Below are positions 33,205-41,892 of a stretch of DNA of 64,000 bases, one piece after another (the stretch's first letter is position 1; each line of letters starts with the position of its first letter). The translations under genes were made by a program, and so were the position numbers. The stretch covers positions 372,001 through 436,000 of the forward strand of contig NZ_JAOTIF010000002.1 of the NCBI RefSeq assembly GCF_025628885.1, written 5' to 3'. The stretch is from Paraflavisolibacter caeni. Its GTDB lineage: Bacteria; Bacteroidota; Bacteroidia; Chitinophagales; Chitinophagaceae. The notes beneath the pieces were generated by a model that saw nothing but the letters and a program-made list of their open reading frames with translations, was not told where the DNA came from and ran no database searches.

Positions 33205-36200
33205 ATGGAAAAATTAGCTCATGAAGATCGCATCCGCACAGGCGTGGATGTTTATTCCGATCTTGAAACATCAAACGGAATCAATTTCAGAAAAGTAAAC
33301 AACATTACCGGCTGGGTAGTGTTTGCTATTGCTTCATTAACGTACATTTTAACTGCCGAGGCTGGCGGAAGTTTTTGGGATTGCGGTGAGTTTGTCGCCA
33401 GCGCCTATAAAGTGCAATTGCCCCACCCTCCAGGCGCCCCGCTTTTCGTATTAATTGGTCGCTTGTTCATTATCCTATTTGGCGATAATCCTGCCTCTGC
33501 AGCAAAAGCCGTGAACATTATGAGCGCTTTTGCAAGCTCTTTTACAATCTTGTTCCTTTTCTGGACCATTACCCACTTTGCCCGCAAACTGATGGTGGGC
33601 ACTTTAGCCGATCCTAACCGCCCTCAAACCTGGACCATCATGGCTGCTGGTGTTGTTGGCGCATTGGCTTATACTTTTTCCGACTCTTTCTGGTTCAGTG
33701 CCGTTGAGGGTGAAGTTTACGCTCTTTCTTCTTTCTTCACTGCCTTGGTTTTCTGGGCTATGTTGAAATGGGAGCGTGCTGATGACTGGGCTGGGGATAA
33801 TAAAGTTTTGAAGAACAGGGCAGACCGCTGGATTGTGTTCATCTTCTTTATGATGGGATTATCCATTGGCGTGCACTTGTTGAACCTGTTGACCATTCCT
33901 GCCATCGTGATGATCTATTATTACAAACGCTATAAATACTCGCAAAAAGGCGCCATTGCGGCCTTTATTATTGCTTGTATCATCACTGGCGTTGTACAGG
34001 TTGCTGCTATCCAGTACTCTATTAAGATTGCTGGTAAATTCGATATCTGGTTTGTAAATGGCTTTGGGCTTCCCTTCTTCTCCGGTTTTATTTTCTTCTT
34101 CATCTTGTTGGGTGTATTGATTTGGGCCGGATTGCGTTGGGCTAACAAGAACCACTGGTCATTTTTACGCCTTGGCTTATGGTGCTTTACTTTCCTGATG
34201 TTGGGCTATTCTACATATATCACAACGATGGAGCGCTCTGCCGCCAATCCATCTATTGATATGAATAATGTGGACAACCCAATGAGCCTGGTATATTACC
34301 TGGGTCGTGAGCAGTATGGTTCCCAACCGCTTTTTTATGGTCCGCATTTCCAGGCCGATTATGTAGATGAGAATGGCGATGGCTATATCGACTTCAAGGA
34401 AGGCGAAATGAAATATACCAAAGGAAAGGATAAATACGTAGAAATAGGTCGTGAACAAGAACCTGTATTTGACAGCAAGGATAAGCAGTTGTTTGTTCGC
34501 ATATGGGATAAAAGCAATGATCAGTACCATGCTGATTTTTATGCAGATTGGCTGGGACTTGGACGCGTTCAGGATCCCAATACAGGCCAGCCCCGGTACG
34601 CAGACCCAACTTATGCAGATAATATTAATTGGTTTGCTACCTACCAGATGGGCTTTATGTACTGGCGCTACTTCATGTGGAACTTTGCAGGTAAGCAGAA
34701 TGATGTGCAGGGCTTTGGAAATAAACGCGATGGAAACTGGATTACCGGCTTCTCTTTTATTGACAATCCTCGCCTGGGCGATCAGTCAAAAATGCCTGAT
34801 TCCCTGAAGCACAATAAGGCTCATAATGTATTATTTCTGTTACCTTTTATCTTAGGGATCCTGGGGTGTGTGTATCACTTCCTCAGCGATCGTAAAGATT
34901 GGATCGTTACATTCCTCCTGTTTTTCTTTACAGGGCTGGCGGTTGTACTTTACCTGAATCAGCCGGGGAATCAACCCCGCGAACGTGACTATGCTTTTGT
35001 AGGCTCCTTCTATGCCTTTGCTGTTTGGATTGGTTTGGCTGTAGTAGCTATCGTGCGACTGGCCCGGCAAACGATCAAAGACAATATTTTCAAAACTACC
35101 CTTTGGGGGGGAGCATTCGCTGCTTTTGTAGTTACTTTCCTGAGTGGCATTTATGGTAGCGGCATCTTCCTGCCTTCAGTGCTGTCAGGAATTCTCTATG
35201 CATTATTTACAGTAGGTGCTATATACCTGGTAAAAGCCGTAGCTAATAAAGGCGAGAACTTTAGAATGGCCACGATTACAGCTTTTGCTGTTTGTATGCT
35301 GGCACCGGTACTGATGGCCCAGCAGGAGTGGAATGACCACGACCGCAGTCATAAAACTTTAGCTCCTTCAATGGCGCGCAACTACCTGGAAAGCTGTGCT
35401 CCTAATGCCATCCTGTTTACTTTCGGCGATAACGATACCTATCCTTTGTGGTTTGCACAGGAAGTGGAAGGCGTTCGTCCAGATATCCGTATTATTAATA
35501 CAAGCCTGTTGGGTATCGACTGGTACATTAACCAATTGCGCTATAAGGTGAATGAAAGTGCTCCTATAGATGTTATCTGGACACCAGAACAAATAGAAGG
35601 ACATAAACGCGAGTACGTACGTTACCAGGCTGCTGGTCAGGCTGACAAATTTTATGACCTTTACGACGTGATGAAAAATGTATTGGGACAGGGCGATAAC
35701 ATCAGTTCATTCCCTGTGAAGAAGTTTACGGTGCCTGTTGATACTGCTTACCTTCGTAAAACAGGAGCTGTGAGCCCAACGGATACATTATATCCTCAAT
35801 TGGAATTTGAGATTCCTGAAAATCGTAACGATCTTACCCGTAGTGATTTGATCATCTATAATGTCATTGCCGCAAGCCAATGGAAGCGCCCGATTTATTT
35901 TACTTCTCCAATCGGCGAATTGGGCTTTGGTCAATACCTGCGCAAAGAAGGTTTATCCTACCGTTTGTTGCCTGTAAAGAACAACTTCCCGCAGCAACAT
36001 TGGGTGGTTGATCAGACTTTACGCCAACAGGGATTAGGTGGTACATCTATTCGCGACAACAGTACAGATGTATTGTATAAGGCATTGATGGGAACCTTCC
36101 GTACAGGCGGAGCCGATAAGAAAGGCGTTTACTTCGATGAAGAGAACCGCAGGCACCTGCTTTCTGTTCGTGCTACTTATGCCGAAGCTGCTGGTAATAT

Positions 36201-36609
36201 GGCAGACGAGAACCGTAAAGATGAGGCATTGAAGCTGTTGGAAAAATCAGAGCAAATGATTGATACCGCCAACCTGCCTTATGCTATGGTTGGACGCTAT
36301 AATTCGCATAATCAAACTGCTATGGTTTACCTGGAAGCTGCCTATAAAGCAGGTAATAAAGCCCTGGCTGAAAAACTGAAAGCAGCGATCAGCAAAGACC
36401 TGCAGGACCAAAAGAGGTATTATGATTACCTGCGCAGCGAAAGAGAGGAATTATTCAATTCTATGCAGCAGGAAGCTTTGATCAACGATAGGATGATTGG
36501 TGTGTTTGAAACTCTGGTTAAAAGCTATGAACAAAAAACTCCGGTAATCGAATTGCCTAAAGGTGGAATGCCAAATGCTGCCGCTGCCGACTCGGCGCAA
36601 AAACCCTAA
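33205..36609 (+). CDS. DUF2723 multi-spanning membrane protein (putative GT-C glycosyltransferase)
   Basis: 1134 residues. N-terminal half has about 10-12 membrane helices. The segment GGSFWDCGEFVASAYKVQLP then HPPGAPLFVLIGRLF is the DUF2723 hallmark; DCGEF carries acidic residues in the loop after the first helix, as in GT-C glycosyltransferases. A large soluble region follows (helix-rich, with a TPR-like end, KDEALKLLEKSEQMI...NKALAEKLKAAI). The human relative TMEM260 is an O-mannosyltransferase, so a protein or lipid glycosylation role is plausible but inferred. Own promoter and terminator. Similar proteins are near-universal in Bacteroidota. Confidence 0.88.
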   Translation: MEKLAHEDRIRTGVDVYSDLETSNGINFRKVNNITGWVVFAIASLTYILTAEAGGSFWDCGEFVASAYKVQLPHPPGAPLFVLIGRLFIILFGDNPASAAKAVNIMSAFASSFTILFLFWTITHFARKLMVGTLADPNRPQTWTIMAAGVVGALAYTFSDSFWFSAVEGEVYALSSFFTALVFWAMLKWERADDWAGDNKVLKNRADRWIVFIFFMMGLSIGVHLLNLLTIPAIVMIYYYKRYKYSQKGAIAAFIIACIITGVVQVAAIQYSIKIAGKFDIWFVNGFGLPFFSGFIFFFILLGVLIWAGLRWANKNHWSFLRLGLWCFTFLMLGYSTYITTMERSAANPSIDMNNVDNPMSLVYYLGREQYGSQPLFYGPHFQADYVDENGDGYIDFKEGEMKYTKGKDKYVEIGREQEPVFDSKDKQLFVRIWDKSNDQYHADFYADWLGLGRVQDPNTGQPRYADPTYADNINWFATYQMGFMYWRYFMWNFAGKQNDVQGFGNKRDGNWITGFSFIDNPRLGDQSKMPDSLKHNKAHNVLFLLPFILGILGCVYHFLSDRKDWIVTFLLFFFTGLAVVLYLNQPGNQPRERDYAFVGSFYAFAVWIGLAVVAIVRLARQTIKDNIFKTTLWGGAFAAFVVTFLSGIYGSGIFLPSVLSGILYALFTVGAIYLVKAVANKGENFRMATITAFAVCMLAPVLMAQQEWNDHDRSHKTLAPSMARNYLESCAPNAILFTFGDNDTYPLWFAQEVEGVRPDIRIINTSLLGIDWYINQLRYKVNESAPIDVIWTPEQIEGHKREYVRYQAAGQADKFYDLYDVMKNVLGQGDNISSFPVKKFTVPVDTAYLRKTGAVSPTDTLYPQLEFEIPENRNDLTRSDLIIYNVIAASQWKRPIYFTSPIGELGFGQYLRKEGLSYRLLPVKNNFPQQHWVVDQTLRQQGLGGTSIRDNSTDVLYKALMGTFRTGGADKKGVYFDEENRRHLLSVRATYAEAAGNMADENRKDEALKLLEKSEQMIDTANLPYAMVGRYNSHNQTAMVYLEAAYKAGNKALAEKLKAAISKDLQDQKRYYDYLRSEREELFNSMQQEALINDRMIGVFETLVKSYEQKTPVIELPKGGMPNAAAADSAQKP

Positions 36610-36633
36610 TTATAGATTATTTATTTCCAATAC

Positions 36634-36675
36634 ATAGGCCTCGGGAATGTTTAATTCCCGAGGCCTATTTCTTTT
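36634..36675 (+). terminator. Terminator of the DUF2723 gene
   Basis: 15-bp perfect stem (ATAGGCCTCGGGAAT and complement), loop 5 nt, then TTTCTTTTTT. Confidence 0.88.
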
Positions 36676-36739
36676 TTAAGGTGTAATAAAGTGAGCCCTT
36701 GTTGCACTGATGCCCTCCGCCTCTGACGGACTGGGGTAT

Positions 36740-36773
36740 AAAAAAAGCCAGCTGAAAAGCTGGCCTTTTTTTA
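36740..36773. terminator. Bidirectional hairpin with GAAA tetraloop
   Basis: GCCAGCT-GAAA-AGCTGGC flanked by seven As and a run of Ts, a second terminator ~100 bases after the first. Nothing codes between them. It could stop the minus-strand gene at 36871. Confidence 0.7.
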
Positions 36774-36870
36774 TGACAGGCAATCGTTATAAGTAGAATG
36801 TGGCTTGTTTTGAAATTCGTTTTGATAAATGGTTGTTTTGCTCTTTTGTGTTGACGACTATGAAAAGAGT

Positions 36871-37116
36871 TTACAATCCTTTATAACCTGAAACATAACT
36901 TCTCTGGGAAAGCTTTTGCTCAATCCAGTTCATCCGCTCTCTTTCCGAGATCTTCTGGTAGTTCATTTCTACGTTCTGTACAATCTTTGGCGCTTCTGTT
37001 GTTTTTGTTGTCCTTGTTGTGTTGATAACGATGCCTTTTGGTGCACTTGGAAAGTGCTCTCTAACTTGGTTGTTTGCAATGGTACTGTTTGTCATATTAA
37101 GGGTTTTATAATCCAT
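36871..37116 (-). CDS. Small hypothetical protein
   Basis: 81 residues from ATG 37114-37116 (MDYKTLNMTNS); a later ATG at 37095 is an alternative. Polar, with a C-terminal basic helix (NYQKISERERMNWIEQKL). No signal peptide. No family recognised. Supported by plausible coding composition and the hairpin terminator 100 bases downstream; expression is unknown and it may be spurious. Confidence 0.4.
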   Translation of the reverse strand: MDYKTLNMTNSTIANNQVREHFPSAPKGIVINTTRTTKTTEAPKIVQNVEMNYQKISERERMNWIEQKLSQRSYVSGYKGL

Positions 37117-37741
37117 AGAAATGTGAACACTTTTATTCAAAGCATGTTATACCAATGCTGATAAAGAATACTACTTTATCTCATGAATAATTAATCAAGA
37201 AGAAGTCTAAATACCCCCTCACGAATCTTTCCACATAAAGAAAAAGTAATCAGTATCTGGCAAGGCAACCGCAAAACAAGAATGCCACCTAATACACAAT
37301 TGGTTGTCGTTTCAATTAGCCTTAGTAAGAAAGGTCTTAATGGATTTTTGATAGGGTAAAGGATAGAATGCAATCATCGAAAGTAATTCTTAAAGGGCTG
37401 GAGATTCTTAGTTTCATCAATGGCTTAAATCCATTGCAAAAGTAAGAAACCCATTGCAAATTTCGAAATAAAATTAATATTAATCTTAAAAAAAAATCAA
37501 AATATATCGATGTAATTAATTAGAGTGCAAAACATTACAATATATAGTTCGTTTTAATGTGTTATTCTGACACATTATTGCAGTGTTTGTAAATAATATT
37601 TTATTTAATGTGTTTTGTGTACATTTATTACAATTGATCGTAATAATTTGCGTCATTTCTACTGTTAATAATTGGTGCTACTAAAGGCCTGATTTAGAGC
37701 AAATAACAATAAATAAATTCGCTGGAATTTGTCCATAACTG
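37117..37741. other. AT-rich gene-free stretch
   Basis: No convincing coding frame (a 60-codon minus-strand frame at 37191-37373 is not gene-like) and no RNA gene recognised. Holds a perfect spaced palindrome, TAATGTGT-7 nt-ACACATTA (37555-37577), shaped like a transcription-factor site, followed by a partial third half-site TTAATGTGTTTTGTGT. It does not sit next to a start codon. Confidence 0.5.
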
Positions 37742-39970
37742 TTAAGGGAACATTTGAAAAATGCCTTGATATTCTGCCCTGCCAGGTGCTACCTGTTTCA
37801 GGAAAAGCACATATTTCCTTGCCTTTTCCTGTTGTCCGGTCTTTATATACAGGAAGGAAATTGCATAATTCAGGTCTGCATCCCTGGGACTTAAGGCCAA
37901 TCCTTTAAGCAGCACATTTTCTGCTTCTTTTACTTCTCCTGATTGAAATAAGAGCAAACCGTAATTATAATATAATCTTGGGTTGTTACTTTTCAATTGA
38001 ACAGCCTTTCCAAAGCTTTTCTTAGCCTCTTCGGGTTGCTGTAGCTCATTATACAACAATCCCAGGTTATAAAATACCCTCTCGTTTGAAGGATCGGTAG
38101 CGGCAGCTGCTTTGAGTACTTGCAAAGCCTGGTCATTTTTGCCCTGGGCGCTGTATGCAGAGGATAAATTCAACCGTGCATAATTCATGAGGCTGTCCAT
38201 CTTTAGCCCACGCAGGTAAAACCTGGTGGCATTTTCATAATCATTCAGGCGCAGGTAATGATCCGCTATCATGATATTACCCACAGAAAAATCTGCTTGA
38301 TAACGTAAGTATTGCTCCAGCTCCGTCTTGGCCTTGGAAAGTGCTGCCTGGTACTCCTCAGGGATTTCATTGGGAGGAATCGTAAGGTAAAGATCTGCAG
38401 CCGCAATACGTACTGCCCTTACTTTATCAGTCAATAGGGGCATGGCTGTACTTTGCCATTGGTCAGGTGGGAAGTTGGCAAGACTTCTTAAAGCCTGGTA
38501 CCGGATCAGGGCGTTATCCTGGAGCAAACACCTTTTAAGTGCGTTGGCGCTGCCCGCAGTGAGGATTCCCCCGAGATGCGTTGCCGCTGCAGCTTGAATA
38601 ATAGGAGGTACTGCTGTATCATTCAGCAGTTTAGTAAGGTGTGCTTCTGATTGGTCGTTAAGTTTACTTCCGGGCAGAAGATCATCGGCAAAGTGATATT
38701 TCCTTTGAGGGCCATACCATTTTACAATGGCTTCAGCAGACCATTGTGCAGTTTTGTTGCTATGGCACTTGTTACATGCATTGGGTGTACCGTATTGTAC
38801 ACTTAAATCTGGTCTCGGCACCCGGAAACTATGATCATGACGTTCATCATTGCCCATAAATGTTTCTGCCGGCATATGGCAGCTTTTGCACTCAGCACCT
38901 TTTGTGTTGGTTTCATGAAAATGATGTGAAGGGGCATCGTAACTTTTGCTGTGACATTGCAAACACAGTTGGTTGGAAGCAAACAGGGTTTTTCCGGAAT
39001 GCGGATTGTGACAATTGCTGCAGGTAACACCTCGATGGAACATTTTGCTTTGTAAGAAGGAAGTATAGATATATACTTCGCCTTTTACCTGGCCGTCTGC
39101 ATGAAACTGTTCGCTGGAAGGCACCTGTGGAATATAATTGTCCATTAATTCTTCTGAGGCAATGAGTTGGTCGCTAATATCTGCTTTCAATGCATGGCAG
39201 GGCGCGCAGGTATTGACTTGTTGATTTTGCGAGGCTGACTTTGCCAGTTGAAGGAACGATCCACGCACCTTTTCTCCTTCTTTATAATCGTCCGAATTGA
39301 TATAGTCTATGTGTTTCTTCCCCTGGCCATGACAACTTTCGCAGCTTACATTTATAATAGAATATGTTGTGTGAAAACTATCCGCCTCCAGGTTAAAATT
39401 TTTCCTGAGGTTAGTAGAGTGACAAGTGGCGCACATGGTGTTCCAATTTTGAGCGCCTCCAGTCCAATGCAGCCAGTCTCCGGAATGAATCGTTTGTCCT
39501 GCATACTGGTGAAACCACTTTTTATTTTTACTATCCCAACAGGCTCGGGGTACTTGCATCCTGCCACCGGGAAAAGAGATCAGGTATTGTTGCAAAGGAT
39601 AGTATCCAAAGGTGTACAACACTTCAAAATCGTGAGGCTTACCATCAGCTCCTTCTGTATTGATGAAGAACTTACCATCTTTTTTGAAAAACCGGCTGGT
39701 AACGCCATCAGCCGTAAAAGTTTTATCATTGAAGTCGCCAAGCACTGTCGAATCATTGGCCGGCAACATGGCCTTAAAGTGATCCGATGTCTTCCAGTCA
39801 TTAAATTCTTTTGCGTGGCAACTCTGGCATTTCTGATCTCCTACATACTCGTTTGCAGCACTCAAAATTGCTTCCTCTGAAGACTTAGGGCGACAATATT
39901 CAATTAGTAAGAATGAAAAGATAGAAAGAATAATAAGGCATGTGAGCACGGTAATTTTCCCGAAACGCAT
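37742..39970 (-). CDS. Octaheme cytochrome c fused to HEAT-like and TPR repeats
   Basis: 742 residues from ATG 39968-39970 (MRFGKITVLTCLIILSIF); an N-terminal membrane helix or signal sequence precedes EYC. Eight CXXCH haem sites: CQSCH, CATCH, CESCH, CAPCH, CSNCH, CLQCH, CKSCH, CNKCH, all between residues ~45 and ~415, in the style of multihaem cytochrome family proteins annotated DUF/tetratricopeptide cytochromes. Residues ~460-545 look HEAT-like (LRSLANFPPD...VRAVRIAAADLYL). The end is at least four TPRs (ENATRFYLRGLKMDSLMNYARL...). Probably periplasmic, with electron transfer on a protein scaffold. No neighbours of nitrite, tetrathionate or metal reduction to assign a substrate. Single gene. 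Confidence 0.85.
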   Translation of the reverse strand: MRFGKITVLTCLIILSIFSFLLIEYCRPKSSEEAILSAANEYVGDQKCQSCHAKEFNDWKTSDHFKAMLPANDSTVLGDFNDKTFTADGVTSRFFKKDGKFFINTEGADGKPHDFEVLYTFGYYPLQQYLISFPGGRMQVPRACWDSKNKKWFHQYAGQTIHSGDWLHWTGGAQNWNTMCATCHSTNLRKNFNLEADSFHTTYSIINVSCESCHGQGKKHIDYINSDDYKEGEKVRGSFLQLAKSASQNQQVNTCAPCHALKADISDQLIASEELMDNYIPQVPSSEQFHADGQVKGEVYIYTSFLQSKMFHRGVTCSNCHNPHSGKTLFASNQLCLQCHSKSYDAPSHHFHETNTKGAECKSCHMPAETFMGNDERHDHSFRVPRPDLSVQYGTPNACNKCHSNKTAQWSAEAIVKWYGPQRKYHFADDLLPGSKLNDQSEAHLTKLLNDTAVPPIIQAAAATHLGGILTAGSANALKRCLLQDNALIRYQALRSLANFPPDQWQSTAMPLLTDKVRAVRIAAADLYLTIPPNEIPEEYQAALSKAKTELEQYLRYQADFSVGNIMIADHYLRLNDYENATRFYLRGLKMDSLMNYARLNLSSAYSAQGKNDQALQVLKAAAATDPSNERVFYNLGLLYNELQQPEEAKKSFGKAVQLKSNNPRLYYNYGLLLFQSGEVKEAENVLLKGLALSPRDADLNYAISFLYIKTGQQEKARKYVLFLKQVAPGRAEYQGIFQMFP

Positions 39971-40074
39971 TGGATCTCTTTTGGTTGAATAACACGCTAA
40001 ACCCGGTAAAATTAAGATAATTAACAACCTGAGCCCCGCATCGCTTCATTCTTCAAATTACTGTCACCAGGATA

Positions 40075-40650
40075 TTATTTCTTATTGAAGAAGGTATAGA
40101 ATAAACTGATCTGGATCACACCTTGTTTGAAGTCGGGATCAATGTCTCCGCTGTCGAAATCACCTACCTTACTTACCCCGACGTTATAGCGTCCGCCAAT
40201 GCCCAGTCCCATTTTACTATGGTAACCCAACCCCATTGCTATGGATAGATCAGTGCTTTTTGCAAAATCTTCAATGGTTTCATCTGGAATATCCTCACTT
40301 AGTTTGAAACCAAACTGTGGCCCAGCTTCCAAATAGAAGCCTCCCTTGGTCTCGTACTGAATCAATACAGGAATATTGATATAACTGATCTTATAATTTG
40401 ATTCTGAGCCTGCGTTTTCCAACTTGGCCCCTTGTGAAGAGAATACAACCTCGGGCTGCAGTGCAAGCTTATTGAATACGATACGCGCCAAGCCACCAGC
40501 ATGAAAGCCTACCAAAGCCTTGTTCTCAATTTCATTAAAATCACCTCCTGTAAAATTGCTAATATTGACTCCCGCCTTCAAACCTAGCTGAATCTGAGCA
40601 TGGAGAGTTGTAGCCATGATCATTAGTGGAATAATAACCAGCCTTTTCAT
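40075..40650 (-). CDS. Porin-family/PorT-like outer-membrane barrel protein
   Basis: 191 residues, signal peptide MKRLVIIPLMIMATTLHAQ. Strand pattern IQLGLKAGVNISNFTGG, GFHAGGLARIVFNKLALQPEVVFSSQG, YKISYINIPVLIQYE, FYLEAGPQFGF is the outer-membrane protein beta-barrel (PF13568) type. ISYINIPVLIQY is the strongest family marker. Function unknown; members include PorT of the type IX secretion system but this short form is not specifically PorT. Separate transcription unit between the octaheme gene and the kinase-like gene. Confidence 0.85.
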   Translation of the reverse strand: MKRLVIIPLMIMATTLHAQIQLGLKAGVNISNFTGGDFNEIENKALVGFHAGGLARIVFNKLALQPEVVFSSQGAKLENAGSESNYKISYINIPVLIQYETKGGFYLEAGPQFGFKLSEDIPDETIEDFAKSTDLSIAMGLGYHSKMGLGIGGRYNVGVSKVGDFDSGDIDPDFKQGVIQISLFYTFFNKK

Positions 40651-40712
40651 ATAAGAGTATTTGTATATAAAATTAAGATTTTAAAAAGGCTTATAGAACC
40701 TTTTCATCAACC

Positions 40713-41765
40713 TCATCTCTCTATCAACTCCAGGTTCTTCATAAGCATTGTCTTCAGGTTCACTTTAAGAAGATCCCCCATCGATTCGCATTTGTTGAAC
40801 GCGTCTGTATTATGAGTCGAATTTAATTGCTCTTTCAACTGGTTTATTTTTTCCGGAGTAGATATATCGTCCTTAACCATGATATCCATCAGTTCCATCA
40901 TCCTGTAGCGGGAAGAGAACAGGCGGAATGCCATCAGTGTACGTTCTTCCATCTGGTATTGTTCTATCGATTCTTTGTCCAGTAGTTTAAGTACCAGTTC
41001 AACGAATGGATAATTCTCTTTAAAAAACTGTGGACGGTACAGGTTAGCCCTGCCCTCATAACACTGCTGGTCAAAGTCTATTGGTCTTAAGCGGTATTGA
41101 AAATCTTCAATATCAGGAGTAATGTCCACCACAAAATTATAGCTGCGCATATCGCCTAACAGCCTTGCAAAGCATCGTTCGTTAAACTTTACGATCTCTT
41201 TAGCCAATCTTATCTTATTGGTGTTGGACATCTTCAGGTACTGATCCACAAACAGGTCGCCGGGTATGCCTGGGATATGCTCTTCCACAAGGGTTCCCGG
41301 GGCTGTCAGGTACTTCATCCGGTTAGGAGAGAGGATATGTTCTAGTTCAAGGCCGTAAATACGTGAAGCATCTTCCCTCTTAATATAATAATGGTCGCAG
41401 TTATCATTATAGCGGTTAACGATGCGGATCCGGAAAGGATTGGAGTTCCCAAATGTACAGTAGTCAATACGTGCTACTGCCAGGTGTTTGGTAAAGGTAT
41501 AGTCACCCTCCATTTTCAACTTGGCGTACAGGTTGATCAAAGCCTCCTGGAGGTAATCCCATTCTTTAAGATCATAATGTGCCTTTTCCCACAAAGTATC
41601 CCTGCCTTTCTTGTCCTTCAGTGGCGTAGAATAAGCAATCCGTTCCAGGTCGTTATAACAAATAGGTAACGAGGTTTCCCGCCCCCACTTCTTCAAATAA
41701 GTACGCAGTTTCTTACATACAGGAAAAAACGGCTTTTTACGTGATGGTTTGGCGAAGTTTTGCAT
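40713..41765 (-). CDS. Conserved protein with protein-kinase-like catalytic motifs
   Basis: 350 residues from ATG 41763-41765 (MQNFAKPSRKK); a -7 box just upstream supports this start. Unknown protein, but I see a kinase-fold order of motifs. They are a basic N-lobe Lys129 (YYIKRED), the hinge-like LVEEHIPGIPGD (159-170), a catalytic-loop-like GDMRSYNF (204-211, pattern of HGDxxxxN with His replaced by Gly), and a metal-binding-like PIDFDQ (228-233). This resembles aminoglycoside phosphotransferase/HipA-type small-molecule or lipid kinases. No signal peptide, cytoplasmic. Monocistronic; neighbours give no clue. Confidence 0.65.
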   Translation of the reverse strand: MQNFAKPSRKKPFFPVCKKLRTYLKKWGRETSLPICYNDLERIAYSTPLKDKKGRDTLWEKAHYDLKEWDYLQEALINLYAKLKMEGDYTFTKHLAVARIDYCTFGNSNPFRIRIVNRYNDNCDHYYIKREDASRIYGLELEHILSPNRMKYLTAPGTLVEEHIPGIPGDLFVDQYLKMSNTNKIRLAKEIVKFNERCFARLLGDMRSYNFVVDITPDIEDFQYRLRPIDFDQQCYEGRANLYRPQFFKENYPFVELVLKLLDKESIEQYQMEERTLMAFRLFSSRYRMMELMDIMVKDDISTPEKINQLKEQLNSTHNTDAFNKCESMGDLLKVNLKTMLMKNLELIER

Positions 41766-41781
41766 ATGCGGCAAATTACCC

Positions 41782-41789
41782 CAAAATTA
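41782..41789 (-). promoter_or_regulatory. -7 element of the kinase-like gene (TAATTTTG)
   Basis: Exact match on the minus strand, 16 bases before ATG 41765. Confidence 0.6.
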
Positions 41790-41845
41790 CCCCCCAATCC
41801 CTTGACCCTGATCATCAATTACCAGGATGTTGCTTAGAGAAACAA

Positions 41846-41871
41846 AAAGCCCGCTTTGATAAGCGGGCTTT
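41846..41871 (-). terminator. Terminator of glnN
   Basis: AAAGCCCGCTT, loop TGAT (read on plus), AAGCGGGCTTT. Reading in the glnN direction a TTTTTGTTT tail follows. Confidence 0.85.
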
Positions 41872-41892
41872 AACATATTAAATATGCTCTGC

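Noticed and set aside
37191-37373. 60-codon minus-strand frame in intergenic DNA
   Set aside because: No family-like pattern, no ribosome site, odd composition; likely chance.
39248-39880. 210-codon plus-strand frame inside the octaheme gene
   Set aside because: Antisense shadow of a CXXCH-rich gene with eight intact haem sites; no start signals.
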